This document shows positions 11,844-21,840 of a stretch of DNA of 64,000 bases, piece after piece; the first letter of the stretch is position 1; each line of letters opens with the position of its first letter. The translations under genes were made by a program, and so were the position numbers. The stretch is taken from the NCBI GenBank assembly GCA_965199945.1, contig OZ241354.1:4278001-4342000 (forward strand). The letters are read 5' to 3'. The notes beneath the pieces were generated by a model, which was not told the DNA's origin, did not search any database, and saw only the letters and a program-made list of their open reading frames with translations. Origin of the DNA: VXYL01 sp965199945 (GTDB taxonomy: Bacteria; Pseudomonadota; Gammaproteobacteria; Pseudomonadales; Azotimanducaceae).

Positions 11844-11865
11844 CCGACTGCGGCCAGCCCGCCGT

Positions 11866-13077
11866 TCACGCCTTGGCAAGCACTCGGTCGAGGTCTTCGC
11901 AGATGTCGTCGGCGTCTTCCAGCCCCACGGAAAGCCTGAACAGGCCGTCGCCAGCGTACTGTCGGTACGCCGCCAGCTGCGCGCCGGAGAGCTTGAACGT
12001 GGATGCCATGATGGCCTCGGTCTCGATCCAGTAGATCAGGCTGCGGTGGTGTCCCAGCGAAACGGCGAAGTGGACGATCTCGAGTTCCCGCGCCATGCGC
12101 CGTGCCGTGGCTGCGCCGTCGCGCACTTGGAACGAGAGCATTCCCGAGGCATTGGCCATCTGCCGCTGCGCCAGTGCGTGCTGTGGATGCGATTCGAGAC
12201 CGGGGTAGTTCACCCGCGTCACCGCCCGATGGCGCTCCAGGAATTCGGCGACCCGGCGCGCGCCTTGTTCGTGCGCCTGCATCCGAATCGGCAGCGTCGC
12301 CGCGCCGCGCGCGATCAGCCAGGCGTTGAAGGGGCTGATGCAGCCGCCGTGATGGACGAGGGCGTGGCTGCGCAGCGGTTCGAGGTCGGCCGCACTGCCG
12401 AGAACCGCGCCGCCGAGGGCGTCACCATGGCCGCCGATGTACTTGGTGAGGGAATGCACCACGAAGTCCGCGCCGAGTTCGATGGGGCGCGTGGCGATGG
12501 GCGTGGCGAAGGTCGAATCCACGGCGAGCAGCAGACCGCGCCGCTTGGCGATGGCCGCGACCGCGGCGATGTCCGCAAGGCGCAGGATCGGATTCGCCGG
12601 CGTCTCGAGCCAGATCATGCGCGTCGCCGGGCGAATCGCCGCTTCCACGGCCGCCAGGTCGCTGCTGTCCACGGCGCTCGATTCGACGCCGGCGTCGGCC
12701 AAAGTGGTGCGAATCAGTTCCGCAGTGCCGGCGTAGTTGACGTCGCTCACCACCAGATGGTCGCCGCGCACAAGCGTCGTCGCCAGCAGGGCCAACGTCG
12801 CGGCCATGCCCGAGGCGAAGGCCACGCAGCCCGCCGCGCCTTCGAGGGCGGCGAGCTTTTCTTCCAGCATCCGCACGGTGGGGTTGGCCCAGCGCGTGTA
12901 GAGGTACGGCGACTTGCCCTCGAAGCCGTGGATGGAGAAGCCAGCCGGTTCGTCCACGGCGAAGGTGGTGGACATGACGAGGTTCGGCGCCGAGGCGCCC
13001 GTCGTCGGATCGACCGCCTCGCCGCCGTGAACGGCGCGGGTGCGGATGCCGTGCGCTTGGCGTGAGTTCGAAGCCAT
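11866..13077 (-). CDS. Cys/Met-metabolism PLP enzyme (gamma-synthase/sulfhydrylase family)
   Basis: A 403-residue pyridoxal-phosphate enzyme of the trans-sulfuration family. The cofactor lysine is in VVHSLTKYIGGHGD. Other markers are YTRWANPTVRMLEEKLAALEG (substrate/PLP loop), FASGMAATLALL, WLETPANP, and the C-terminal LSVGLEDADDICEDL. The family includes cystathionine gamma-synthase, gamma- and beta-lyases and O-succinylhomoserine sulfhydrylase (MetZ); the sequence alone does not separate them. I took ATG 13077; a TTG 57 bp upstream (13134) is in frame but extends into poorly structured sequence. The start overlaps the 5' end of the divergent amidohydrolase. Confidence 0.85.
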   Translation of the reverse strand: MASNSRQAHGIRTRAVHGGEAVDPTTGASAPNLVMSTTFAVDEPAGFSIHGFEGKSPYLYTRWANPTVRMLEEKLAALEGAAGCVAFASGMAATLALLATTLVRGDHLVVSDVNYAGTAELIRTTLADAGVESSAVDSSDLAAVEAAIRPATRMIWLETPANPILRLADIAAVAAIAKRRGLLLAVDSTFATPIATRPIELGADFVVHSLTKYIGGHGDALGGAVLGSAADLEPLRSHALVHHGGCISPFNAWLIARGAATLPIRMQAHEQGARRVAEFLERHRAVTRVNYPGLESHPQHALAQRQMANASGMLSFQVRDGAATARRMARELEIVHFAVSLGHHRSLIYWIETEAIMASTFKLSGAQLAAYRQYAGDGLFRLSVGLEDADDICEDLDRVLAKA

Positions 13078-14279
13078 GAGTCGTTGCGAACCGATTGCGT
13101 CCGTTGGGGCATCAAGGGTGGCGCTTGAACGCAAGCGCGGACTCTACAAGCGCGGCGCCGAAGGCGCCAGTCAATTGCGCCGTCTCGCGGCAGTGCTTGC
13201 CCTCGGGTGCAACGCGGCAGCGCCGACGGCCGAGCCGACTGGTACGGCAGGCGGTTGGCTGGACATGCACGTCCACACCGCCGGCATCGGCGCCGGCGAC
13301 AGCGGCATCTTCGTGCATCCGTCGTTGACCGGCAATTGGCGCTTTCCCTTCTATCTGCGCGCCTTCGGCGTCGACGAAGCGGAGCTGCAAGCGGCCGGCG
13401 ACGGCCTGGTGATCGCCCGCATCAGCGCCGGCGTGGCGGCGTCGACCCAGGTCGGGCGCGCCGTGGTGCTGGCGCTCGACGGCGTGGTGGACGCCGAAGG
13501 CAAGCTGGATCGGGAGGCCACCCAGCTCTACGTGCCCAACGCCTTCGTCGCCCGCCAGGTTGCCCGCTACGACAACCTGTGCTTCGGCGCCAGCGTGAAT
13601 CCGTACCGCCATGACGCCCTCGAGCGTCTGGAGCAGGCCGCCGCCCAAGGCGCGCTGCTCGTGAAGTGGCTGCCGAACATCATGCACATCGATCCCGCAG
13701 ACGAAGCCATCGCGCCGTTCTACGCCAAGCTGAAGGCGCTCGGCCTGCCGTTGCTCACCCACGCTGGCCAAGAGCGTTCCTTCGCCAGCGCCCGGGACGA
13801 GTTCGGCGATCCGCGGCGGCTCGAACTGCCGCTTGCGCTGGGGGTCACGGTGATCGCCGCGCATGTCGCCACCACCGGCCGCAGCGACGGCGAGGGCAAC
13901 TTCGAGCGCCTGCTGCCCATGTTCGACGCCCATCCCAATCTCTACGCGGACATTTCGAGCCTTACGCAGATCAACAAGCGCGGCTTTCTGGCGCGTGCGC
14001 TCGCCGTGCCGGGCCTGCATCGGCGGCTGGTCTACGGCACCGACTGGGCCCTTGCAGTTCTTCCCGCTGGTGTCGCCGCTCTACCACTTGGACGCCATCG
14101 GCTGGGCGCCGGCGCGGGCCGCGCTCGCCATCGGCAATCAATGGGATCGGGATGTCGCGCTGAAGACCGCCCTCGGCACCCCGACCAGCGTCTTCGCCCG
14201 CAGTTCCCAGATGCTCGCCGTGGAGCGCTGCGCGGCAGGTGGCCCGATCATGCGGGCGCCGCAGTTTCTGGATTTCTAG
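13076..14279 (+). pseudogene. TIM-barrel metal-dependent hydrolase (amidohydrolase-like), one frameshift
   Basis: A metal-dependent hydrolase of the amidohydrolase type: LDMHVHTAG near the start (His-x-His), LPLLTHAGQE, VIAAHVATTG and YGTDW (final Asp) mark the metal ligands. Residues RRLAAVLALGC near position 38 could be a lipoprotein signal if a start further in (GTG 13118) is used. Right after YGTDW, at about 14041-14050, the frame is lost: the expected continuation, PLQFFPLVSPLYHL to QFLDF, is in the next frame and ends at 14279. Removing one G from TGGGCCC restores it. The first frame instead runs on into sequence antisense to the next gene. It is either a recent inactivation or a sequencing error. 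It faces the PhyH-type gene. Confidence 0.75.
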
Positions 14280-14338
14280 AAGACGCCGACCTGCTCGCGG
14301 AAGAGCGAGCGCCGCCTCCTCGGCCTTGGAGGATCGGT

Positions 14339-15352
14339 CTACCGCTCCCTTGCCGGCACGGCCTGACTGGCTGCCTCGGCGCGTTCGGCCGCCACGACCT
14401 CCGCCATGCCGGGCCATTCGCTCCAGATGTCGCACAGGGCTTCCGGGAAGACGTGCCGGTTGGCTTCGGGTCTGGCCAGCGGCGACATCCGAAAGTACGC
14501 CATGAAGCGCGGCTCGGCGCCGTCCACCCGCGTGGCGCTGTGCGGCGTGGCGTGCAGGATCAGGGCCGCGTCTCCGGGTGCTAAGCGCAGCAACGTCGGG
14601 CGCGGCCAGAACCGGCCGTCCTCGGTGGTCGCGCCGTCGGGCGCGAAGGCGCGGCGCACGGCTTCCGGGTAGTGCCGAAGGCCGGCGCCGTTCGGCGCGT
14701 CGACGTCGATGCGCTCCCAATCCGGGCCGTCCGGGCCGAGCGGCCCGCCGGCGTCGCGCTGGCGGCGGAAGAACGCCTCCATCTCGTGGTGGGCGCCGCG
14801 CAGCACGCCGACGTTGCCGACGCCTTCGCGGGTCTGGTCCGAGAGCGCCACCGCCACGAGCACCGCGAAGCCCATGATGTTCGCGCCGAGTTCCGGGAAC
14901 GTCTTGCGGCAGCCGTTGCGCGACGGCTCGGCGTGCCACGCCTCGCGCTCCGCGGCGGTCATCGGCACGTCGGTGCGCTGATGCATCGGCGTGGCGCCGT
15001 TCCACAGGCCGTCGAGGTGGCCGTGCCAGCCGTGGAAGGGCGTCTCGCGGTCGCAGTAGCCCGATTCGTTGATGCTGTCCGCCGGCTCGGCTGGGAAGCG
15101 CGACGCCAACTGGCAGAACCTGGCGGCCGGGACGGCGCCCAGCGCTTCGGCGACCAGCGGCGCCAGATCGGTTTCGTTGAAGAGATCGGTGAAGACCGCG
15201 GCCGAACCATCGGGCGCGACCCCGGCGCCGAGAGCCATGAACAAGCGCCGCCTCGCGGCGGAAACCGACTCAGGAGGCGCCATGTTCGGCAGCACCACGA
15301 AGCCGTCGCGGTACAAGCTGCGCTTCTGCGCGTCGGTCATTGCCTTGGCCAC
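14339..15352 (-). CDS. Phytanoyl-CoA dioxygenase (PhyH) family protein
   Basis: A 337-residue Fe(II)/2-oxoglutarate oxygenase. The iron ligands fit the PhyH pattern: His and Asp in WHGHLDGLWNG and a distal His in ALILHATPHSATR, with the following Arg binding 2-oxoglutarate. The N-terminal YRDGFVVLPNMAPPESV is the typical PhyH opening. The substrate cannot be predicted; relatives hydroxylate fatty acyl chains, amino acids or natural products. ATG 15352 gives a normal-length protein. It is convergent with the frameshifted hydrolase and has no obvious operon partner. Confidence 0.83.
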   Translation of the reverse strand: MAKAMTDAQKRSLYRDGFVVLPNMAPPESVSAARRRLFMALGAGVAPDGSAAVFTDLFNETDLAPLVAEALGAVPAARFCQLASRFPAEPADSINESGYCDRETPFHGWHGHLDGLWNGATPMHQRTDVPMTAAEREAWHAEPSRNGCRKTFPELGANIMGFAVLVAVALSDQTREGVGNVGVLRGAHHEMEAFFRRQRDAGGPLGPDGPDWERIDVDAPNGAGLRHYPEAVRRAFAPDGATTEDGRFWPRPTLLRLAPGDAALILHATPHSATRVDGAEPRFMAYFRMSPLARPEANRHVFPEALCDIWSEWPGMAEVVAAERAEAASQAVPARER

Positions 15353-15481
15353 GCCGGCAACCCTCTCGGCTGGTGGTCGGCGCCATTGTAGCGCCGCCGG
15401 GAAACGCCAAGCGCGGAGCCTGCCGATGGCGACTCTGTCGACTGCGATTCGCGCGGCGGCGGAGTGAGGCTGGGCCTTGAC

Positions 15482-18400
15482 TTAGCGCACGATGGTGGAG
15501 AGGTTGGTCAGGTGGCCGGTGGAGCTGCGCAGCAGGTTGAGCCACGTGAATCCTCCCGATTCGCCGCCACCGTGAGTTCCCACTTGCCTGCGCCGTCGCC
15601 CAGCGCGCCGGTCAAACCAACGCCGTTTCCGGTCTCCAGCTCCACCGCGGTTAGCGTGCGCGCCGTGCCGGCCGGCAGTTGCAGACGCACCGTGGCGCCA
15701 GGCGACCGCGCCGTTGTCGTCCACTCCGTCGATGGTCACCGCCGCGGCTGTGTCGCCGGCGTTGACGAGGCGAAGCAGACTGCGCTGGTTCTCGTTGCTG
15801 GCGGGGTTGAAGATCGCCACCTCGCAGCGGTTGGGACGCGCAAGGCGCGCGATCGTGCAACGCAGTCAGGAACCCGCCGGGCAAGGTGCGGGCGTACACG
15901 GACACGTCCACATCGAGCTCCGACGTCAAATGCAGGCGCCAGTCTCCCCGGCCCTCGCCAAGGGCGCCGGCCAGCGGCTTGTTCGCGTTTCCTCTTTCCA
16001 AATCGCCGGAATCGAAGTGGACCTTCTGGCGCGCCTCCAAGCGTACCGTCACCGTGTCCTGGGCCGCGTCGCCGGCGTCGTCGAAGGCGTGGATTCGCAC
16101 GTCTCCACGGCGCTCGGAAGCGGTTGGACAACCGCACTAGACCCTCGATCAGCTCGTGGGCCGGACTCTCGCGGTCCGCCTCGTTCGCAGCCGCGGGAAA
16201 GAACGGCACCGTATGGCTTTCCAGCCCATCCGCGTCTTGGGCTTGCCAGCGCAGCGTGAAGCCGCCCGTCTCGGCGCCGCCGCTGCCGACGCGGATGGCG
16301 TAGCGGGCGCCGGCCGCGGCATCGAAGGCCACCTCGCCATGCCCCGAAGCGAGCAACGCCAAGCCTGCGTGTCCATCGCCGTTGCGCCGGTAGACGGCCA
16401 AGACGCGGGCCGAGCCGTCCGTCCGGAAGCGATAGGCGCCGCTGCTTGGCGCTCGGAAATCCCACCACAGGGACGAATGGCCAAGCCGCCGCGTGGCCTC
16501 GCGGGGGTGAATCGTCGCGTAGCCGTTGTTGCCGGAGACCGCTCCGCTGGCGCCGCCGATGGCGATTGCCGCGGCCAAGCCGTCGTTGGGCGGCGTCGGC
16601 CCCCATTCCAACAGCGCGTCGGCGATGGGCGTTTGGTCGAAGGCGGATACGTCGTCGGCAAGGAAGCCGAGCGAGATGCGATAGCGCCGTCCCGCCGCGG
16701 CATCGAGCACGAACTCCGGCGTCACGTCGTACTCGTCCGATATGGCCGCCAGCCGAGCGTCCGCCACGGTGTCGCCGGACCACGCGGCGATGCGGAACAG
16801 CAGGCCATCCGTTTGCGTCAGCCGCCAGGTGAACCGCCCGCTCGCCGGCGCCGTCCACGCCCACCAGTTGGTTCGCACGCCGGTGGATGCGGGTTCCCCT
16901 GGCTCCACATTGGCGACGGTGTGGATCCTCACCTCGTGCGCAGCGGAGGACTCGCCCGGCGTCTCCTCGGCCGTCGCGAAGAAATTGAGGCCTGCCTCGA
17001 CGTCCTCCACCGGCTGCCACGTCAGGGTGAACGGATCGCCCGCGTCTCTATGGGCATCGTGCGCGGCGACGGCAACACGGTACTCGTCGCCTTGCCGGGC
17101 ACGGATGGACGCCTCCACGCTCGGGTGGCCAGAGACCAGCCGCAGGTCGGACACGGCGTCGCCGTCGAAGACCATGACGGTGTTGTCGAGGGTGGTCGTG
17201 CTGAACGCGAAGTCGCCGTCGCGCGGCGCGGTCCAGCGATACCAGACCGTGGCCGCGGCAGATCCGAACCACTCGCCGAGTTCCATGCCTGCGCCGGCGT
17301 TGTCGCCATCGGCGCTGCCTTGTGGGCCGGATATGCGCGTGGCGTTGTCGAAGTCGTCGTTCTCCGGCCGTCCTTGCGACCAATGCAAGGTGCCTTGGGC
17401 ATTCAGCGGCGGCGTCGAGATGCGGATGCGCAGCCGCTGGCCTGCTTCCGCGAAGAACGCCGCGGCGCCGGAGTCGCCGTGCGCCAACCGTTCCAAATCG
17501 GCCAAACGAGCGCCGCCGAAGACGTCCAATGCGTGGTCTGGCGGCAAGCCCCGCGTGCCGAACCGGTACAAGCCAGCGGCCGGGGCGCGCCACAAGTACC
17601 AAAGCGAATGGACGACCTCGTAGGGCCGCACGCCCGAGAAGGGGGATGTGCCGGCGTCTTGGAACAGCACCTCGCCCGGTTCCGTGGTGGAGCGCAGCAA
17701 GTCGAACGGGCGGCTGCCGACGCTGCCGGCAAGCCGCGCCGCCGAGGCGAAATCGTCGTTGCCCGGCGGCCGCACCGGATTGCCGGCGGCACTGGCGCCG
17801 GATCTCACCAAGTCGACGGCCAGCGACGCGCCGGCGGCGTTCCAGGCGCTCGCCGTGAAGTAGAGACGCACGGCGTCCGCCGGCGCGCCTTGGGAATACG
17901 ACACCGCGAGGTCCACCGTTTGGGTCTCGCCGACCACCACCTCGCCGAGCGGCACGGCCACCTCGTCGATGAACGCAACCGAAGGTTCCACCGGCTCCAA
18001 GTCCGCAGCGCCTTCCCAGCGCGTCGCGTTCGGCTCCGTGACCGAGACGTCGTCCTCTCGGCTGGCGCGCAAGTTCGAAAGGGCGACGCCTTCGCAGGCG
18101 GACGTGCCGTCCGCGGCGCGGCAACTCACAACGAGCCGCGCGCCGGAGGCGACATAGCCGTCGGTGGTCACCGAGACGCGCAAGTCGTGTTCTTCGCCGC
18201 CGCCGCGCAAGACCGTCTTGTCCGCGCGGACCTCGAGCGTCGGCGTGGACGGCCCGCGGATCACCGTCCACGCCAACGCCGCCCGCGGCGCGACGCCGTA
18301 GACGCGGTGCGCCGCCACTTTCGCCCGGTAGGTTCCGGGCGCCGGGTTGCGGACGATGATCCACTCGACGTTGTCCTTGCGGGAGCGCGACGAGTGCTCG

Positions 18401-20517
18401 CCGCATGCGCCGCTCCCGCAATCCGCGCCGGCGTCGAGCCACAGGTCCAAGTCGTTCAGCACCACGCGCCCGACGGGTTCCGCCGGCGGCTCGTCCCAAG
18501 TAAGCACCAAGTCCAGGCGGCTGGCGCCGGCCGGAACCACGATGTCCTGCCAAGCGTATTCGCCGCCTCGCGGCTCGCTCACGCCGCTGCCGCTCAGCCA
18601 ACCGTCGGCGGCGTTGCGGTTCAGCACGCTGGTGTGCGCCGACACCTTGCCGAGACCATACTGGCCGTGCAGTTCCCCCGGGCCGTCGCTGTTGTGCGCC
18701 GGGAATCGAGCGGGCGCCGCCAACCAGGCATCGGGCTTGATGGCGCTGGCCATCAAGCGCGCCCGCACCAGCGCCGGCTGCCGCTTGTGCGCGGCCGACG
18801 CATCCATCAACAACGCGGCCACGCCGGCCACCGCCGGCGTGGCCATGCTGGTGCCGCTGGTGATGAGGTAGCCGTCCTCGCTGCCGTCTCCCTTGGCCGA
18901 GCGCACCAACACGCCCGACGCCACCACCTGCGGCGCCAATCGGCCGTCGGCGGTGGGCCCGCGGGAGCTGAACAACGCCAACTCGCCGTCGTTGCGCACC
19001 GCGCCCACCGCCAAGGTGTTCTTCGCCGCGCTGTAGCTCGAGAAACCGTGAACATCCGCGTTGCCCTGCACTGCGACATAGAGCTGGCGATGCGCCCAAA
19101 CGATGCCGTCGATCTTGCGCTCCTCCGCGTCCACGCCTTGGAACAGCCTGCCGTCGGCGCTCAAGCTCATGTTCACGATGAGCGGCATCCGGGCTGCGGC
19201 TCCGGCGCAACTCGACGGGGCGGCGAGGTAGTCCATGCCGCTCATGATGCCGAGCGACGAGCCGCCGCCGTCGAAGTTCAGCACCTTGGCGAAGCGGATG
19301 TGCCGAACGCCCGGGGCGACGCCGGCGAACTGCGGGTCGACGTAGCCGTTGCCGAGCAAGGTGCCGGCGACGTGGGTTCCGTGTCCGTTGCTGTCCAACC
19401 ACAGATCGGCATCGTCCTCGGTCGGCACGGCGCCCAGGTTCTGCACGTTGCGCCCGCAAATGCTCCGGCGGTTGCTGGAAATGTCCAAGTGGTTGAGGTT
19501 CAAGCCCGTGTCCATGATGCCAACGGGCACGGACGCGCCGGCGGCGCCGAAGAACGCGCCCGGCGAACCGCGGTAGTCGCGCAAGCCGTCCGCGCCCATG
19601 GCCGGCACGGCCAAGTCGTGCGCGGCGCGCACCACGCGCACCGGATGCACCGCTGCCACGAAGTCCGCCGCGGCGATGGCGCGCAGCGCCGTTGCGTCTG
19701 CATTGGCGGCGTAGACGCGGATGTCCGGCCGGAAGCGGCCCACCGCGGCGCCCATGTCCTCGAGCGCCCGCCGCCAGCGACCGTCCGCGTCGTCCGTCAT
19801 CAGCGTGACGAGCACCGGCGTCTGTTCGCCGGCGGGAGCGGCCAAGGTGTCGCTGGGCATCGACGCAAGCTTGCGCAAGGCGGGCATCGCGCCCAGCGCG
19901 GCGACGAACGGCAGCGACGCAACGGCGCGCAGCTGTTCGTCGTCCGCCGGCAGCCGGACGCGCGCCAAGTTTCCCGCCGCGCCCAGCACTTCGCCGCCAT
20001 GCGCGCGCAAGGCCGCAGCGACGGTGCCGGCCGGCGCGTCCTCGGCCAGCCGAAGCCAGCCGAAAGACCAGTCCCGCTGTGCGCGGTCGGCTTGGCGGCG
20101 CACCAACGCGAGCGATTCGGCGGTGCCAAGCCAGTCCATTCCGTTGGGTTCCTTCGCCGGCAAGCTCTCGTCCGGCGGCAACGGCGCTTTCGCCATCGGC
20201 AGCGGCGCATCGACGAACGAAAATCCGTCCGGCGGCGCTGGCGCGGGCGGCGCGATGCCTTCTGCCCCGACTGCGGCTTGTCCAAACGCTTCGGCAGTCG
20301 GGGCGACTGGCGCGGATTGGCGCGGCGGCGCCGAGAGAGTGCGGCTTTCCGCGCCGATCTGCTCCATCGCCGCGTGCAGGGCGCGTTGTTCCAAAGCCGC
20401 GTCGTCCACCGACGGAGCGCGCCCCGGCCATGTTCTGCCGATCAGCAATGCCGCCGCGACCCCAACCGCCACGCTGCCGCCGAGGAGCAGCAGGCGCTTT
20501 CTCGAATTGCGAGACAT
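15482..20517 (-). pseudogene. Membrane-anchored or secreted subtilisin-like (S8) protease with long C-terminal array; frameshifted tail
   Basis: A very large S8 serine protease. From ATG 20517 there is a basic start and one hydrophobic segment (RLLLLGGSVAVGVAAALLIG), a Pro/Ala-rich linker, an inhibitor-like prodomain, then the catalytic triad: Asp about 334 (VGIMDTGLNLNHLD), His about 382 (SNGHGTHVAGTLLGN), Ser about 554 (TSGTSMATPAVAGVAALL). Past residue 600 come repeated beta domains of the pre-peptidase type (VWYRWTAPRDGDFAFST, NWWAWTAPASGRFTW). The catalytic part is intact to about 16120. The last 640 bp, which encode a domain ending TGHLTNLST, change frame near 16116, 15850, 15700 and 15552 before the final stop at 15482. 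The protein may be secreted but lacks a readable tail. Confidence 0.8.
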
Positions 20518-20766
20518 GGACAATCCGGGCGGCCGGTCGGAACCGAACCGTAGACTTGCCGGCGCGACGGCGCAAGCGAGGGCTGGACTCCGGGTGTACG
20601 ACATTTGGTGGCGGAACGCGCTCGGCCCCTTCGAACAGCGGTTTCAGTGGTTGCGAAGGAGATGGCCGCCAGCAGGGCGGAACTGGCTTGTGGGCGTAGG
20701 GCGCTTGTACGCGACGAGCACAAGCGCCGAAACGCCCGGCGCTCCTCGAGGCGGAGTCGTCCTGCG

Positions 20767-21840
20767 CTAGCGACGCCGCGCGCGGGCGAGGAAGTCCGCG
20801 CCGCTGTCGCAGTCGATGATCAGCGCGCCGATCCGCGCCAGTTCCGAGGCGTCCTCGACGCCAGCGAGAACCGCCTCCAGCTCGGCGCCGGCGGCAGCGC
20901 CGAAGCGCCGGCTGGCCAGGCCGCACAGCACCTCCCGCTGGCCCTCCTGGCGCCCGGCCTGCCGGCCCTCTTGGCGCCCTTCCCGCCGCCCCTCTTGTCG
21001 CCCGGCCCGCCGGCCTTCCCGCCGGCCCTCTTGTCGCCCGACTAGCCGGCCTTCCCGCCGGCCCTCGTCGATCTTCATCTCGTCGCGCTCTCGAAGTGCT
21101 TCCGCAAGCATCGTCGTCTCCTTGTGGTTCGCCAAAGCCGGCAGCTGGCCGTCCAGCCGCGGACTCAGAATGCCGTGGCACCATACCGCGAACGACTGCC
21201 ACAGCGCCTGGTCGTCCGCCGCCGAGAACAGCGCCTCGGCCCGCGCAAGCGCCGGTTCCAGCCCTTGCCCCGAGGCCGCGTCCAGCGCCAGCACGGCGCG
21301 CGCCGGATTGCCGTCCGCCGCGTCGTCGCCAGCATAGGCGCCAGCGTCGATGAGCCGGCCGGCCAAGCGCGGCTGCAGATCGCGCAGTTCCGGCGGTGCC
21401 CAGTCGGGCTCCGCCAGCCGCAGCGGCGCGTTCCACTTGGCGCGGCCGTTGTACACCACCAGCGGCACGTGCGCCACGGTCCGGCCGCCCTCGGCCGCCA
21501 TCCAGCCGGTGCGGTGCAGGTCGAAGCGCAGCAGGGCGACGTATTCCAGCAGCCGATCCGCCATGTGGGCGTCTGGACTCGACTGGAACTCGATGTGGAA
21601 CATCACGCCGGCGCCGGCGGGGTGGCCCGTGCCGGGCTTGAAGGGCGCCCACCAGGGCAGGTCGGCGCGGCGGGTGCGCAGATCGTGGGAGACGCTTTCC
21701 GCCGGCAGGCGTTCCAGGCGGTCGAGGTCCAGGTCGTCCACCCAGTCGTCGCCGAGCAGGCGGACGAGGCCCGCCACCATCGGCTTGTGGGAGAAGAGCC
21801 GCTTGTTGGCCGGGTCGCTTTGCAGTGTTTGTCTTGCCAT
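20767..21840 (-). CDS. Rpn-type PD-(D/E)XK nuclease / putative transposase protein
   Basis: A 357-residue member of the Rpn family (recombination-promoting nucleases, once annotated as putative transposases). The nuclease core is near residues 70-150: LPWWAPF...GVMFHIEFQSSPDAHMADRLLEYVALL, where FHIEFQS carries the E-x-Q variant of the catalytic motif, followed by PLVVYNG. Residues 258-301 are Gly-Arg/Glu-Gln repeats (see the repeat feature). The end, LIIDCDSGADFLARA, is common in the family. ATG 21840 begins ARQTLQSDPANKRLFSHKP, a normal start. Rpn proteins in E. coli promote RecA-independent recombination; the role here is unknown. It lies between the protease and the adhesin on the same strand. 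Confidence 0.85.
   Translation of the reverse strand: MARQTLQSDPANKRLFSHKPMVAGLVRLLGDDWVDDLDLDRLERLPAESVSHDLRTRRADLPWWAPFKPGTGHPAGAGVMFHIEFQSSPDAHMADRLLEYVALLRFDLHRTGWMAAEGGRTVAHVPLVVYNGRAKWNAPLRLAEPDWAPPELRDLQPRLAGRLIDAGAYAGDDAADGNPARAVLALDAASGQGLEPALARAEALFSAADDQALWQSFAVWCHGILSPRLDGQLPALANHKETTMLAEALRERDEMKIDEGRREGRLVGRQEGRREGRRAGRQEGRREGRQEGRQAGRQEGQREVLCGLASRRFGAAAGAELEAVLAGVEDASELARIGALIIDCDSGADFLARARRR
20938..21066 (-). repeat. In-frame tandem repeats encoding G-R-(Q/R)-E-G-R units
   Basis: Within the Rpn-type gene, about 130 bp repeats short GC-rich units such as CGGCCTTCCCGCCGGCCCT and reads GRREGR, GRQEGR or GRRAGR over and over without breaking frame. The unit is in multiples of 12 bp, so copy-number change would keep the frame and lengthen a charged linker. 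Rpn proteins commonly vary in this region. Confidence 0.85.

Noticed and set aside
16156..20553. A 1465-codon open frame on the plus strand
   Set aside because: It is antisense to the S8 protease; high GC removes stop codons from the opposite strand. The composition (His/Arg/Gly-rich) has no domains, whereas the minus-strand frame has a full catalytic triad.
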